7,130 nt of DNA from Clostridia bacterium (GCA_900766395.1 CAAFWB010000121.1:1-7130); one strand, 5' to 3'; positions 1-5,921 are shown, counted from the first letter of the stretch. Notes: generated by a model from the sequence alone, not told the origin. Program-made: numbers and translations.

Positions 1-575
1 AAACCAGTTTTTTCCAAAAACTCCATTCTTATTCTAAACGGAATTTCAACCTCGCTTGCAACTTGTTGACAAACTGATTTCGGGTGGGTGAAACTATCAA
101 CAAAAAACTTGTTTTGAGATTTTGCTTCTTCCATGATTGCTCGCATAAGAGTGAAATTTTGACAGACGCCAGACGCGATATGAATATTCATGCCTTTTGC
201 GTATTTCACACTTTCAAAACCTTCACGAACTTTTTGTTTTGCGACTTCTGGCGTGTCGGAATTTTTTACATAAAGATTTCCATACCAATTTTCAGGAAGT
301 TTTTTGTGCGCTTCAAGCGGCATATGCAAAATTATTTCATGTCCCGCGGCGTTCGCTTTTTCAGCGTCACTATTTGTGTTGTCAAGACATGGCATAATGG
401 CACAAGTGAGAGGTGCTTGAATTTTAAGCATTTCTTCAACTCCATCTCTTGACCACCCTCCAAAGTCGTCAATTATGATTGCAAGTTTGGGTGTTTCGGG
501 CTCGGCAAAAACAGCCTCACGACAAGGCACAAAGAGGAGCATTAACAACAAAAATATAACTCCAAATTTTTTCAT
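1..575 (-). CDS. Divergent polysaccharide deacetylase, YibQ family (partial, C-terminus missing)
   Basis: This reading frame has no stop in the window: it starts at an ATG at 575 and runs off the left edge after 191 codons. An in-frame TAA two codons upstream (581-579) makes this ATG the first possible start. Residues 1-24 look like a signal peptide (hydrophobic run ending VFA, then EPETP), so the product is probably exported. The mature part matches the YibQ/DUF610 divergent polysaccharide deacetylase family: LAIIIDDFGG at 31-40 (paired acidic residues), AIMP at 59-62, GHEIILHMPLE at 78-88, GMNIHIAS at 128-135 and FFVDS at 157-161. In the family the fourth motif is usually close to N-N-H-M-G-S; here the N, H and S remain but the glycine is alanine. 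Family members are thought to be envelope proteins of uncertain substrate, and activity is often unproven. No clear ribosome binding site or promoter is visible upstream. It is divergent from tdk. Family call is confident; function is inferred. Confidence 0.85.
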   Translation of the reverse strand, partial: MKKFGVIFLLLMLLFVPCREAVFAEPETPKLAIIIDDFGGWSRDGVEEMLKIQAPLTCAIMPCLDNTNSDAEKANAAGHEIILHMPLEAHKKLPENWYGNLYVKNSDTPEVAKQKVREGFESVKYAKGMNIHIASGVCQNFTLMRAIMEEAKSQNKFFVDSFTHPKSVCQQVASEVEIPFRIRMEFLEKTG

Positions 576-603
576 AAATTATTTTGTGTGATGAAGCACA
601 ACT

Positions 604-653
604 TATGCAAAATGTTCAAAATTTCAACTTTTTGTTTCAAAGCATTTAGCATA
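604..653. repeat. Imperfect 11-bp inverted repeat in divergent promoter region
   Basis: The arm TATGCAAAATG (604-614) matches the reverse complement of CATTTAGCATA (643-653) at 10 of 11 positions, with 28 bp between the arms. The right arm overlaps the -35 element of the tdk promoter (646-651), and the pair lies between two divergent genes. That placement suits a regulator binding two half-sites, but the arms are AT-rich and a chance match is possible. Confidence 0.35.
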
Positions 654-674
654 AAAATATCAATGTGATATAAT
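646..674 (+). promoter_or_regulatory. Promoter of tdk
   Basis: An exact TATAAT lies at 669-674, preceded by TGA to give an extended -10 (TGnTATAAT). A 4/6 -35 element, TTAGCA, sits 17 bp upstream at 646-651. Transcription would start near 681, about 12 nt before the tdk start codon, so the mRNA begins almost at the ribosome binding site (GGGGGAG, 684-690). Confidence 0.7.
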
Positions 675-692
675 TACGAAAACGGGGGAGTT

Positions 693-1283
693 ATGGATAA
701 GTTGTATTTTAAGTATGGTGCAATGGGGTGCGGGAAAACTGCAAATGCACTAATGACAAAATTCAATTATGAACAGCAAGGACAAAAAGTTTTGCTTCTC
801 AAATCAGTGATTGATGACAGAAATCTAAAAGACGGAGAAGTTGTTGTTCACACAAGAATTGGACTTGAAAGCAAATGTGTTGCGTTTGGTCCGAATCAAA
901 ATTTGATTACACTTTTCAAAAAACTCAGCAAAACTCAGAAATATGATGTCATCATTGTTGATGAGGCGCAGTTCGCCACAGCAAAACAAGTTGACCAACT
1001 CAAAGAACTCTCATGCAATATTCCAGTATTGTGTTATGGCCTTTTGACCAACTTTCAGACCAAACTTTTTGAAGGGAGCAAAAGACTCGTTGAAGTTGCA
1101 GAAAGTCTGCAAGAAATCAAATCAGTTTGTGCGTGTGGTCGAAAGGCAAATGTCAATGTGCGATTTGTTGACGGAAAACTGACAACCAGGGGACGCAATG
1201 TTGCAATCGAAAAAGGAAATGTCACCTACAAGCCAATGTGCCACAAGTGCTTTTTGGAACTCAAAAAAAAGCAAATTAATTAA
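693..1283 (+). CDS. tdk: Thymidine kinase (type II)
   Basis: Thymidine kinase phosphorylates thymidine with ATP to give dTMP, a cytosolic salvage step (EC 2.7.1.21). The 196-residue protein is of normal length for the family. The Walker A loop is GAMGCGKT at 9-16. The Walker B strand is VIIVDEAQF at 86-94, with Glu91 the expected catalytic base. CYGLLTNFQ at 114-122 corresponds to the segment that reads GLRTDF in many bacterial enzymes. Four cysteines, C146 and C148 (CACGRKA) and C183 and C186 (CHKC), fit the structural zinc site, and Y179 lies in the nucleoside-binding lasso region. The start is fixed by GGGGGAG ending 2 nt before the ATG. It has its own promoter; no clear terminator is seen after it, so some read-through into the next gene is possible. 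The family assignment is very secure. Confidence 0.96.
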   Translation: MDKLYFKYGAMGCGKTANALMTKFNYEQQGQKVLLLKSVIDDRNLKDGEVVVHTRIGLESKCVAFGPNQNLITLFKKLSKTQKYDVIIVDEAQFATAKQVDQLKELSCNIPVLCYGLLTNFQTKLFEGSKRLVEVAESLQEIKSVCACGRKANVNVRFVDGKLTTRGRNVAIEKGNVTYKPMCHKCFLELKKKQIN

Positions 1284-1342
1284 ACATTAAATTTTAATTT
1301 ATCAAAGCAGCACTCACTCAATCTGTTAATCGAAAAAGCATA

Positions 1343-1371
1343 TTGACAACACCTTGAAATGCTGATAATAT
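1343..1371 (+). promoter_or_regulatory. Promoter of the anchored hypothetical protein gene
   Basis: An exact TTGACA lies at 1343-1348. The -10 is either GATAAT at 1364-1369 (5/6, 15-bp spacer) or TAATAT at 1366-1371 (4/6, 17-bp spacer). Transcription would start near 1377, just before the ribosome binding site AGAGGTG at 1379-1385. The rest of the 106-bp gap after tdk holds only an AT-only inverted repeat near 1286-1302. Confidence 0.6.
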
Positions 1372-1389
1372 ACATAAAAGAGGTGTGAT

Positions 1390-1878
1390 ATGGTTGAAAT
1401 TATTGGATATGTGGCTTTGGCATTAGGTTTTATTGCGGTTATTGTTTCAAATGTTGTTGCTGCCCAAAAAAAGAAACAGCAATTAATGGAAAGAACAAAC
1501 AATTACGAGAAAGAATTCGAAGAATCCAAATATCAAGAAAATGTTTTGACATACACATTTGTAAGATTAAAAAAAGATTATGATAAACTCCCAACAAACA
1601 GATTTTTTAAAATTTTCTTTGACGCACTTCAAACATTTCCGGAAGATTCAAAATTGAGAAAAGAATTTTCTGACGTAAAAGACCCCAATGGAATTGGTTT
1701 TATTGTTTTGCCAATGAGCATGATGGTCGAAATAACTGGCAGAAAGGGTTTCATGAATGACTGGCATATCAAATTAAAAAACTATTTCAATTTTTCCGAG
1801 AATGAAATTGCCAAACTTGAAAGTTTGATGGATGCTGACGCAAAAGCCCTTGTGGAAAAAGTTTTTGAAAACCTATAA
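1390..1878 (+). CDS. Membrane-anchored protein of unknown function
   Basis: I do not recognise this 162-residue protein. Residues 4-25 form a single hydrophobic helix, immediately followed by a lysine-rich stretch (KKKQQ, 27-31). By the positive-inside rule the soluble C-terminal part should lie in the cytoplasm. Residues 30-70 are rich in Lys, Glu and Gln and probably helical, perhaps coiled coil. The remainder is mixed, with a short hydrophobic strand GIGFIVLPMSMMVEI around 101-115 and a helical, acidic C-terminus. No cysteine, metal-binding cluster or nucleotide-binding motif is visible. The start is well supported by AGAGGTG 4 nt upstream of the ATG. It has its own promoter and ends at a strong terminator, so it is probably a monocistronic gene. 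Coding status is confident from length, ribosome binding site and membrane segment; function is open. Confidence 0.85.
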   Translation: MVEIIGYVALALGFIAVIVSNVVAAQKKKQQLMERTNNYEKEFEESKYQENVLTYTFVRLKKDYDKLPTNRFFKIFFDALQTFPEDSKLRKEFSDVKDPNGIGFIVLPMSMMVEITGRKGFMNDWHIKLKNYFNFSENEIAKLESLMDADAKALVEKVFENL

Positions 1879-1908
1879 AAAAAAGACGATTTAATCGTCT
1901 TTTTTTGT
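1877..1908. terminator. Bidirectional intrinsic terminator between convergent genes
   Basis: GACGAT (1885-1890) and ATCGTC (1894-1899) form a 6-bp stem with a 3-nt loop. The stem is flanked by an A-run on the left and a T-run on the right, which extend the pairing. It is therefore a terminator on both strands, serving the gene ending at 1878 and fhs, which ends at 1917. Confidence 0.9.
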
Positions 1909-1916
1909 TTGTTAAT

Positions 1917-3566
1917 TTAAAATAATCCCGAAATTTGTTCGTTCTCGTCAATTTTCATGTTGAGTGCAGCAGGGGATTTGCCAAGAGCAGGCATGAGCAT
2001 CATGTCGCCAAGAAGCACAACCAAAAATCCAGCACCAGTTCTAATTTCAATGTCGCGAACAGTCATTTCAAAATCTTTTGGTGCTCCCAAAATTTTTGAA
2101 TTATCGGTGAAAGAAAATTGGGTTTTTGCCATTATGATTGGAAGACCAGAAAGTCCGAGGTTGTTTATATTTTCAATGGATTGTTCCGCTTTTTCGGAAT
2201 AGTTGATTTTTCCAGCACCATAAATGTTGTGGGCAATATCAAATATTTTTTGTTTAACGGAGTCGTTTGTGTCATAGGCAAAATGCAGTTTGCATTGCGA
2301 CTCACATTGTTTTGTGACAAGCTCCGCGAGTTCTTGCGAGCCTTTTCCGCCTTTTGCCCAAACTTCATTTTGGACACATTCTGTGTTGTTTTCACTCAAT
2401 ATTTTTTGAACAAGTTCGATTTCTTTTTGTGTGTCTGTTTCGAATTTGTTTATTGTGACAACGCACGGAAGTTTATAGACGTCTTTGATTGCGTGCAGAT
2501 GTTGAAGAAGGTTTGGCATTCCTTTTTCAAGTGCTGTCGAGTCTTCATTTGCAAGTTCATTTTCGTTCGCGCCACCATTGAGTTTGAGTGCGCGAATTGT
2601 TGCAACAAGAACAACACAATTTGGTTTGAGTCCGTTTAATCGACATTTGAGGTCAATAAATTTTTCTGCTCCAAGGTCCGCTCCAAAGCCCGCCTCTGTC
2701 ACACAATAATCCGCAAGACCGAGAGCCGTGCGAGTTGCGATAACGCTGTTGCAACCGTGGGCAATATTTGCGAATGGTCCAAGGTGCACGAGAGCAGGCG
2801 TTCCGGCAAGCGTTTGAACGAGGTTTGGACGCAGTGCATCTGTGAGCAAGATTGCCATTGCATCTTGTGCGTGCAAATCTTTTGCATAAATGGGTTTTCC
2901 GTCAATGCTTTGTGCAACCATAATGTTGCCAAGTCTTTCTTTTAGGTCAGACAGATTTGTTGCAAGGCACATGATTGCCATGACTTCGCTTGCAGCAGTA
3001 ATAACAAAGTTCTCTTTTCTTTCTTCGCAGCCTTTTGTTTGTGAAACTGTGCAAACTCTTAGCGCTCTGTCGTTTTGGTCAAGACAGCGTTTGAAGAAAA
3101 TTTTATTCTTGTCAATCCCCAGTTCGTTGCCTTGAAAAATGTGATTATCAATCAAACTTGCAAGCAGGTTGTTCGCAGAAGTTATTGCATGGAAGTCGCC
3201 ATTAAAATGCAGATTTATGTCTGCCATTGGAACAATTTGACTATAACCACCGCCAGTTGCGCCACCCTTGATTCCAAACACAGGACCGAGTGATGGCTCG
3301 CGAAGCGCAAGGCACACACTTTTGTTTTGTTGTGCCAGTGCATCAGCAAGCCCGATTGAAACAGTTGTTTTTCCGTTGCCCGCTTTTGTTGGACTTATGG
3401 CTGTGACAAGAATTAGTTTACTGTTTTTTTGGGGTTCAAATTGTCTTTCAATTTTTGCCTTATATTTCCCGTATAAAATCAACTCGTCCTCACATAGTCC
3501 GAGTTTTTTTGCAATGTCCACAATCTTTTGTGGAGTGTGGTTCTCTGCAATTTCAATATCTGTCAT
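1917..3566 (-). CDS. fhs: Formate--tetrahydrofolate ligase
   Basis: This enzyme makes 10-formyl-THF from formate, tetrahydrofolate and ATP (EC 6.3.4.3), feeding purine synthesis, initiator-tRNA formylation and one-carbon metabolism; acetogens use it in the methyl branch of acetyl-CoA synthesis. At 549 residues it is close to the usual ~556. Motifs, numbered from the ATG at 3566, are the ATP loop PTKAGNGKTT (59-68), REPSLGP (89-95), signature one GIKGGATGGGY (98-108), FANIAHGCNS (265-274), signature two VATIRALKLNGG (321-332), RTGAGF (509-514) and MPALGK (525-530). Oddities are Asn for the usual Glu in the ATP loop and Thr for Ala in signature one. A GTG at 3572 is two codons upstream, but the ribosome binding site GAGG (3575-3572) overlaps it and is 5 nt from the ATG, so I chose the ATG. 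No other folate gene is adjacent. Confidence 0.97.
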   Translation of the reverse strand: MTDIEIAENHTPQKIVDIAKKLGLCEDELILYGKYKAKIERQFEPQKNSKLILVTAISPTKAGNGKTTVSIGLADALAQQNKSVCLALREPSLGPVFGIKGGATGGGYSQIVPMADINLHFNGDFHAITSANNLLASLIDNHIFQGNELGIDKNKIFFKRCLDQNDRALRVCTVSQTKGCEERKENFVITAASEVMAIMCLATNLSDLKERLGNIMVAQSIDGKPIYAKDLHAQDAMAILLTDALRPNLVQTLAGTPALVHLGPFANIAHGCNSVIATRTALGLADYCVTEAGFGADLGAEKFIDLKCRLNGLKPNCVVLVATIRALKLNGGANENELANEDSTALEKGMPNLLQHLHAIKDVYKLPCVVTINKFETDTQKEIELVQKILSENNTECVQNEVWAKGGKGSQELAELVTKQCESQCKLHFAYDTNDSVKQKIFDIAHNIYGAGKINYSEKAEQSIENINNLGLSGLPIIMAKTQFSFTDNSKILGAPKDFEMTVRDIEIRTGAGFLVVLLGDMMLMPALGKSPAALNMKIDENEQISGLF

Positions 3567-3583
3567 TTTCACCTCGATAGAGA

Positions 3584-3589
3584 ATTATA
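3584..3589 (-). promoter_or_regulatory. -10 element of fhs promoter
   Basis: On the minus strand an exact TATAAT occupies 3589-3584. The matching -35 position is only a weak T-rich TTTTTA about 17 bp upstream. Transcription would begin near 3577, right at the GAGG ribosome binding site. The upstream terminator at 3612-3640 implies that fhs needs its own promoter. Confidence 0.5.
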
Positions 3590-3611
3590 AAACATTTTGC
3601 GAAAATTAAAA

Positions 3612-3640
3612 AACAAAAAAAGAGCGAGTTGCTCTTTTAT
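3612..3640 (-). terminator. Intrinsic terminator of the DUF308-like gene
   Basis: Read on the minus strand, AAAGAGC (3637-3631) and GCTCTTT (3625-3619) form a 7-bp stem with a 5-nt loop, followed by a long T-run broken by one G. It lies 14 bp past the stop codon at 3654 and separates this gene from fhs. Confidence 0.85.
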
Positions 3641-3653
3641 TGTTGAAATTTTG

Positions 3654-4247
3654 TTATTCAATAATAATTTCGTCAGGATTGTCATTCTGTGTTTGGCTCA
3701 GTTGTTTTTTTGCTTGCTTGATTTTGTGGCTAAACACCAATGTTGTCACAAGTCTTCTTAGTCCTTCAATAATGAGTGAACAGCCTGCAAAAATCATGAC
3801 AGTGTCAAAATTTGAGAAGACAACACAAACTCCGAGACAGGCGGTGAGGATTGACAAAACAAAGAGAACCCACCAGCCTTTTATTTTTGCTTTTGCACAC
3901 AAAATGCTGTCAGTCAGCGATGTCATTGAGTCGACAAAAATGAAGATTCCAAACAGCACTGTCAAAATGCTTTGAAGCGTGCTTGTGTATACCAAGCAGA
4001 AAATTCCCAAAATCAGCATGACAGCAGCGGCAATTAACAAGTTTGCACCAAAAAATCTGTCAACAGCAAAAAATCTAACAAACAGGGCCACACTCATCGT
4101 GAGAAGCATTGCTCCAAACACAATGCAAAGAACATCGCCTGCTCTTGTTGGCATCGCAACACACAAAATTCCAAACACAATTGTTAGTGTTGCAATAATG
4201 ATGCTATCCCATTTGACTTTTTTGAAAAATCCTTGAACTTTATCCAT
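3654..4247 (-). CDS. HdeD/DUF308-like six-helix membrane protein
   Basis: The 197-residue protein has six hydrophobic segments at about 15-32, 38-60, 66-88, 92-110, 125-145 and 148-170. Short loops separate them, and a charged C-terminal tail ends in acidic residues. The paired-helix pattern, the FG turns (FGILCV, FGAMLL, FGIFIF) and the closing stretch GCSLIIEGLRRLVT (155-168) match the DUF308/HdeD family. HdeD is known as an acid-resistance membrane protein in E. coli, but most family members have no assigned role and I would not transfer acid resistance here. The start is secured by AAAGGAGG, four bases before the ATG. It has a near-consensus promoter and its own terminator, so it is likely transcribed alone, although weak read-through into fhs would be in the right direction. 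Topology is confident, family likely, function unknown. Confidence 0.88.
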   Translation of the reverse strand: MDKVQGFFKKVKWDSIIIATLTIVFGILCVAMPTRAGDVLCIVFGAMLLTMSVALFVRFFAVDRFFGANLLIAAAVMLILGIFCLVYTSTLQSILTVLFGIFIFVDSMTSLTDSILCAKAKIKGWWVLFVLSILTACLGVCVVFSNFDTVMIFAGCSLIIEGLRRLVTTLVFSHKIKQAKKQLSQTQNDNPDEIIIE

Positions 4248-4268
4248 AAATCCTCCTTTTCTTTTTTG

Positions 4269-4297
4269 AGTATATCAATAATGATTTTTTTTGTTAA
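4269..4297 (-). promoter_or_regulatory. Promoter of the DUF308-like gene
   Basis: On the minus strand TTAACA (4297-4292) is followed after exactly 17 bp by TATACT (4274-4269); each box matches consensus at 5 of 6 positions. The start of transcription falls near 4262, about 15 nt before the start codon. Confidence 0.75.
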
Positions 4298-4325
4298 ACG
4301 AAAGACTATATTTTTCAATTTGATA

Positions 4326-4357
4326 TTGACAAAATGGCAAAGTTAGGTTAATATAAT
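4326..4357 (+). promoter_or_regulatory. Distal promoter candidate for the yjjX-like gene
   Basis: An exact TTGACA lies at 4326-4331. The best -10 sequence, TATAAT at 4352-4357, is 20 bp away, longer than the normal 16-18. The alternative TAATAT at 4349-4354 has a 17-bp spacer but only 4/6 match. If used, it gives a leader of about 160 nt that begins in the hairpin at 4361-4385. Confidence 0.45.
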
Positions 4358-4360
4358 TTT

Positions 4361-4385
4361 ACAATCTCGTGTCATTCCAGATTGT
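4361..4385 (+). other. Small inverted repeat at the 5' end of the yjjX leader
   Basis: ACAATCT (4361-4367) and AGATTGT (4379-4385) are perfect reverse complements separated by 11 nt. In RNA started from the distal promoter this would be a hairpin at or near the 5' end, where such structures can protect mRNA. It could equally be an operator on DNA. Confidence 0.4.
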
Positions 4386-4413
4386 TATATTTGGGAATAT
4401 TTGCAAAAATCTT

Positions 4414-4472
4414 CTTATGAATGGCAATAAAACAACAATATTTCTTGACTGTGTTTTATTGTTTTTTATAAG
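4414..4472 (+). other. Terminator-like hairpin in the yjjX leader
   Basis: CAATAAAACA (4425-4434) and TGTTTTATTG (4452-4461) form a perfect 10-bp stem with a 17-nt loop, followed by six T residues. CTTAT (4414-4418) and ATAAG (4468-4472) can pair outside it. The layout resembles an attenuator, but the stem has few G-C pairs and its right arm overlaps a good promoter, so a role in RNA is uncertain. Confidence 0.35.
4445..4472 (+). promoter_or_regulatory. Proximal promoter candidate for the yjjX-like gene
   Basis: TTGACT (4445-4450) and TATAAG (4467-4472) are separated by 16 bp, each 5/6 to consensus. Transcription would start near 4479 and leave a leader of about 44 nt before the ATG at 4523. 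This is the better-spaced of the two plus-strand promoters in the gap. Confidence 0.55.
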
Positions 4473-4522
4473 GTGATTTTTTTATTTTACAGTCGAAAAA
4501 ATTTTTTTAAAGGAGAAAAGAA

Positions 4523-5062
4523 ATGAAAGTATTAATTGGAACAAAAAATCCAGGAAAAATCAAAGGAGCAAAGGCGGCACTCGAAAACTTTTTTGAAGAC
4601 GTTGAGATTGAAAGCATTTCAGCACCATCAAATGTCAGTGAGCAACCTGTTGACGGCGACACATACCTTGGTGCACACAACAGAGTGCAAAACATGATTA
4701 AATTTGCAAAAGAAAACAACATTGACGCTGATATGTTCATGGCGATTGAAAGCGGGCTTGTCAATCTTTACGGAAATTGGTTCATAACAAATTTCGCTGT
4801 CATATGCGATAAGTCAGGTTATGAAAGTGTTGGAACAAGTGCAAGTTTTCCTGTTCCTAAAAAACACGTTGACAACATCAAAAACAACACTTTGGGCACG
4901 GTGATGGACGAACTGTTTCACGAGGAAGACCTCAGAAGCAGCACTGGCGGAATTGGGCTTCTCACAAAAGAGCATATAACTCGAATTGACCTCAACACTC
5001 AAGCATTCACAATGGCGCTCACGCAATTTGTCAATGGCGAAGTTTGGACGGATAAACAATAA
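4523..5062 (+). CDS. yjjX: Inosine/xanthosine triphosphatase, YjjX (DUF84) family
   Basis: YjjX-type enzymes hydrolyse ITP and XTP, the deaminated purine triphosphates, to keep them out of nucleic acids (EC 3.6.1.73); they act in the cytosol and share a fold with ITPA/RdgB. The 179-residue protein is near the family length of about 170. Visible family motifs are GTKNPGKIKGA (6-16), VSEQPVDGDTYLGAHNR (38-54), AIESGLV (74-80), SASFPVP (106-112), LGTVMDEL (124-131) and TGGIGLLTKEHITR (141-154). The start is fixed by AAAGGAG with a 7-nt spacer. A terminator follows directly. It has up to two promoters and an unusually long, structured leader compared with its neighbours. RdgB/HAM1 is a different branch of the same fold; the VSEQP and GGIGLLT motifs place this one with YjjX. 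Confidence 0.9.
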   Translation: MKVLIGTKNPGKIKGAKAALENFFEDVEIESISAPSNVSEQPVDGDTYLGAHNRVQNMIKFAKENNIDADMFMAIESGLVNLYGNWFITNFAVICDKSGYESVGTSASFPVPKKHVDNIKNNTLGTVMDELFHEEDLRSSTGGIGLLTKEHITRIDLNTQAFTMALTQFVNGEVWTDKQ

Positions 5063-5068
5063 TAAAAA

Positions 5069-5098
5069 CAAAAAAATGGAGGGAAACCTCTTTTTTTG
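5069..5098 (+). terminator. Intrinsic terminator of the yjjX-like gene
   Basis: GAGG (5079-5082) and CCTC (5087-5090) close a GAAA tetraloop. The stem continues as an A-run pairing with seven T residues at 5091-5097, with a G-T wobble and one T-T mismatch between. It begins within 10 bp of the stop codon. The short G-C core may let some polymerase through to the lipoprotein gene. Confidence 0.8.
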
Positions 5099-5149
5099 TG
5101 CATGAAATTCGAAAAACTGCAAAAGATAAATTGATTAAAAGGAGAGATT

Positions 5150-5851
5150 ATGAAAAAATCACTAAAAAATCATTTTATTACTTTTGCTCTTGCCTTGATT
5201 CTTGTTATACCATGCTTGTTTTTGTTTTCTGCTTGTGGCGAAAGTGATGTGATTCAAGTTTCAAGCTATGACCAACTTGTTGACGCAATGAAGGGAGATA
5301 AAGGTGTTATCCAACTCACCGCCGACATTGATGTCAAAGACCAAGTTTTTGCAAATAGAAAAGTGACGCTTGATCTCAATGGAAAAACCATTTCAAATTC
5401 AAGCGACATTTGGAACGAAGAAAAAAATATTTGGTCACTCGTTGGAGCAGGGGAAGGTGGCGAACTCACAGTTACAGGCAGCGGCAAACTTGCAGCAAAA
5501 GCAAACGATTGTTATGCGATTGATGTTCGTGACGGCGGAAAACTTGTGATTGAAAACGGCGTGTTTGTTGGAAATATCAGTGCTGTCTATTCATATGAAG
5601 GCAATGTTGAAATCAAAGGTGGAACATATTCCATTCAACAACAAAGCAAAGAATTTGGGAACAAGCTCATGATTAACCTTTACGACGCAAACCGCGACAA
5701 CGGAACCGCGAACCTCAAAGTTTATGGCGGAAGATACAATGGTTTTGACCCAGCAAACCCAATGGAAAAAGGGTATAAACTTCTTGCAGAAGGTTATATT
5801 TCAAGTCTTGTTGAAGGGACAACAACTGACTATCTTGTAACAAAGGCATAA
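5150..5851 (+). CDS. Small secreted lipoprotein with predicted beta-helix repeats
   Basis: Residues 1-28 are a lipoprotein signal peptide: KK at the N-terminus, a long hydrophobic core and the lipobox FSAC, so Cys29 would carry the lipid. Phe at -3 is less usual than Leu. The mature 205 residues carry spaced copies of a strand-GG-turn pattern typical of right-handed beta-helix proteins: ELTVTGSGKLAA (105-116), KLVIENGVFVGN (131-142), NVEIKGGTYSIQ (152-163) and NLKVYGGRYNGF (188-199). A DPANP turn and a Gly-Tyr-rich C-terminal cap follow. Such proteins are usually surface-bound and may bind or cut polysaccharide, but no catalytic cluster of a pectate lyase is evident. The ribosome binding site AAAAGGAGA precedes the ATG. 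I find no clear promoter between the terminator ending at 5098 and the start, so read-through from the yjjX-like gene is possible. Export and fold are well supported; function is not known. Confidence 0.87.
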   Translation: MKKSLKNHFITFALALILVIPCLFLFSACGESDVIQVSSYDQLVDAMKGDKGVIQLTADIDVKDQVFANRKVTLDLNGKTISNSSDIWNEEKNIWSLVGAGEGGELTVTGSGKLAAKANDCYAIDVRDGGKLVIENGVFVGNISAVYSYEGNVEIKGGTYSIQQQSKEFGNKLMINLYDANRDNGTANLKVYGGRYNGFDPANPMEKGYKLLAEGYISSLVEGTTTDYLVTKA

Positions 5852-5866
5852 AAGACGAACAAATTG

Positions 5867-5891
5867 ACACCATTTTATATGGTGTTTTTTT
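5867..5891 (+). terminator. Intrinsic terminator of the beta-helix lipoprotein gene
   Basis: ACACCAT (5867-5873) and ATGGTGT (5879-5885) form a perfect 7-bp stem with a 5-nt loop, running directly into seven T residues. It lies 15 bp past the stop codon. Confidence 0.9.
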
Positions 5892-5892
5892 G

Positions 5893-5921
5893 TTGCAATA
5901 ACCAAAATTAACCAATATTTT
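5893..5921 (+). promoter_or_regulatory. Weak promoter candidate for the solute-binding protein gene
   Basis: TTGCAA (5893-5898) and TATTTT (5916-5921) are separated by 17 bp, each 4/6 to consensus. The strong terminator just upstream implies that a promoter must exist in this 68-bp gap, and this is the best-spaced pair I can find. Confidence 0.3.

Noticed and set aside
84..452. Open frames on the plus strand across the first 450 bases (122 and 66 codons)
   Set aside because: They lie antisense to the YibQ-type gene, which has a signal peptide and clear family motifs; the plus-strand translations are Phe/Cys/His-rich and have no ribosome binding site.
1284..1302. AT-only inverted repeat after tdk as a terminator
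   Set aside because: The stem has no G-C pairs and is not followed by a proper T-run, so I did not call it.
1957..3609. Several plus-strand and out-of-frame open frames within fhs
   Set aside because: They are shadows of fhs, which shows both FTHFS signatures over its full length.
3640..4236. Plus-strand open frames opposite the DUF308-like gene
   Set aside because: The minus-strand frame has a perfect ribosome binding site, six membrane segments and a near-consensus promoter; the opposite frames have none of these.
4387..4403. Two ATATTTG copies spaced exactly 10 bp apart
   Set aside because: The phasing is suggestive of an operator, but two 7-bp AT-rich copies are too easily found by chance.
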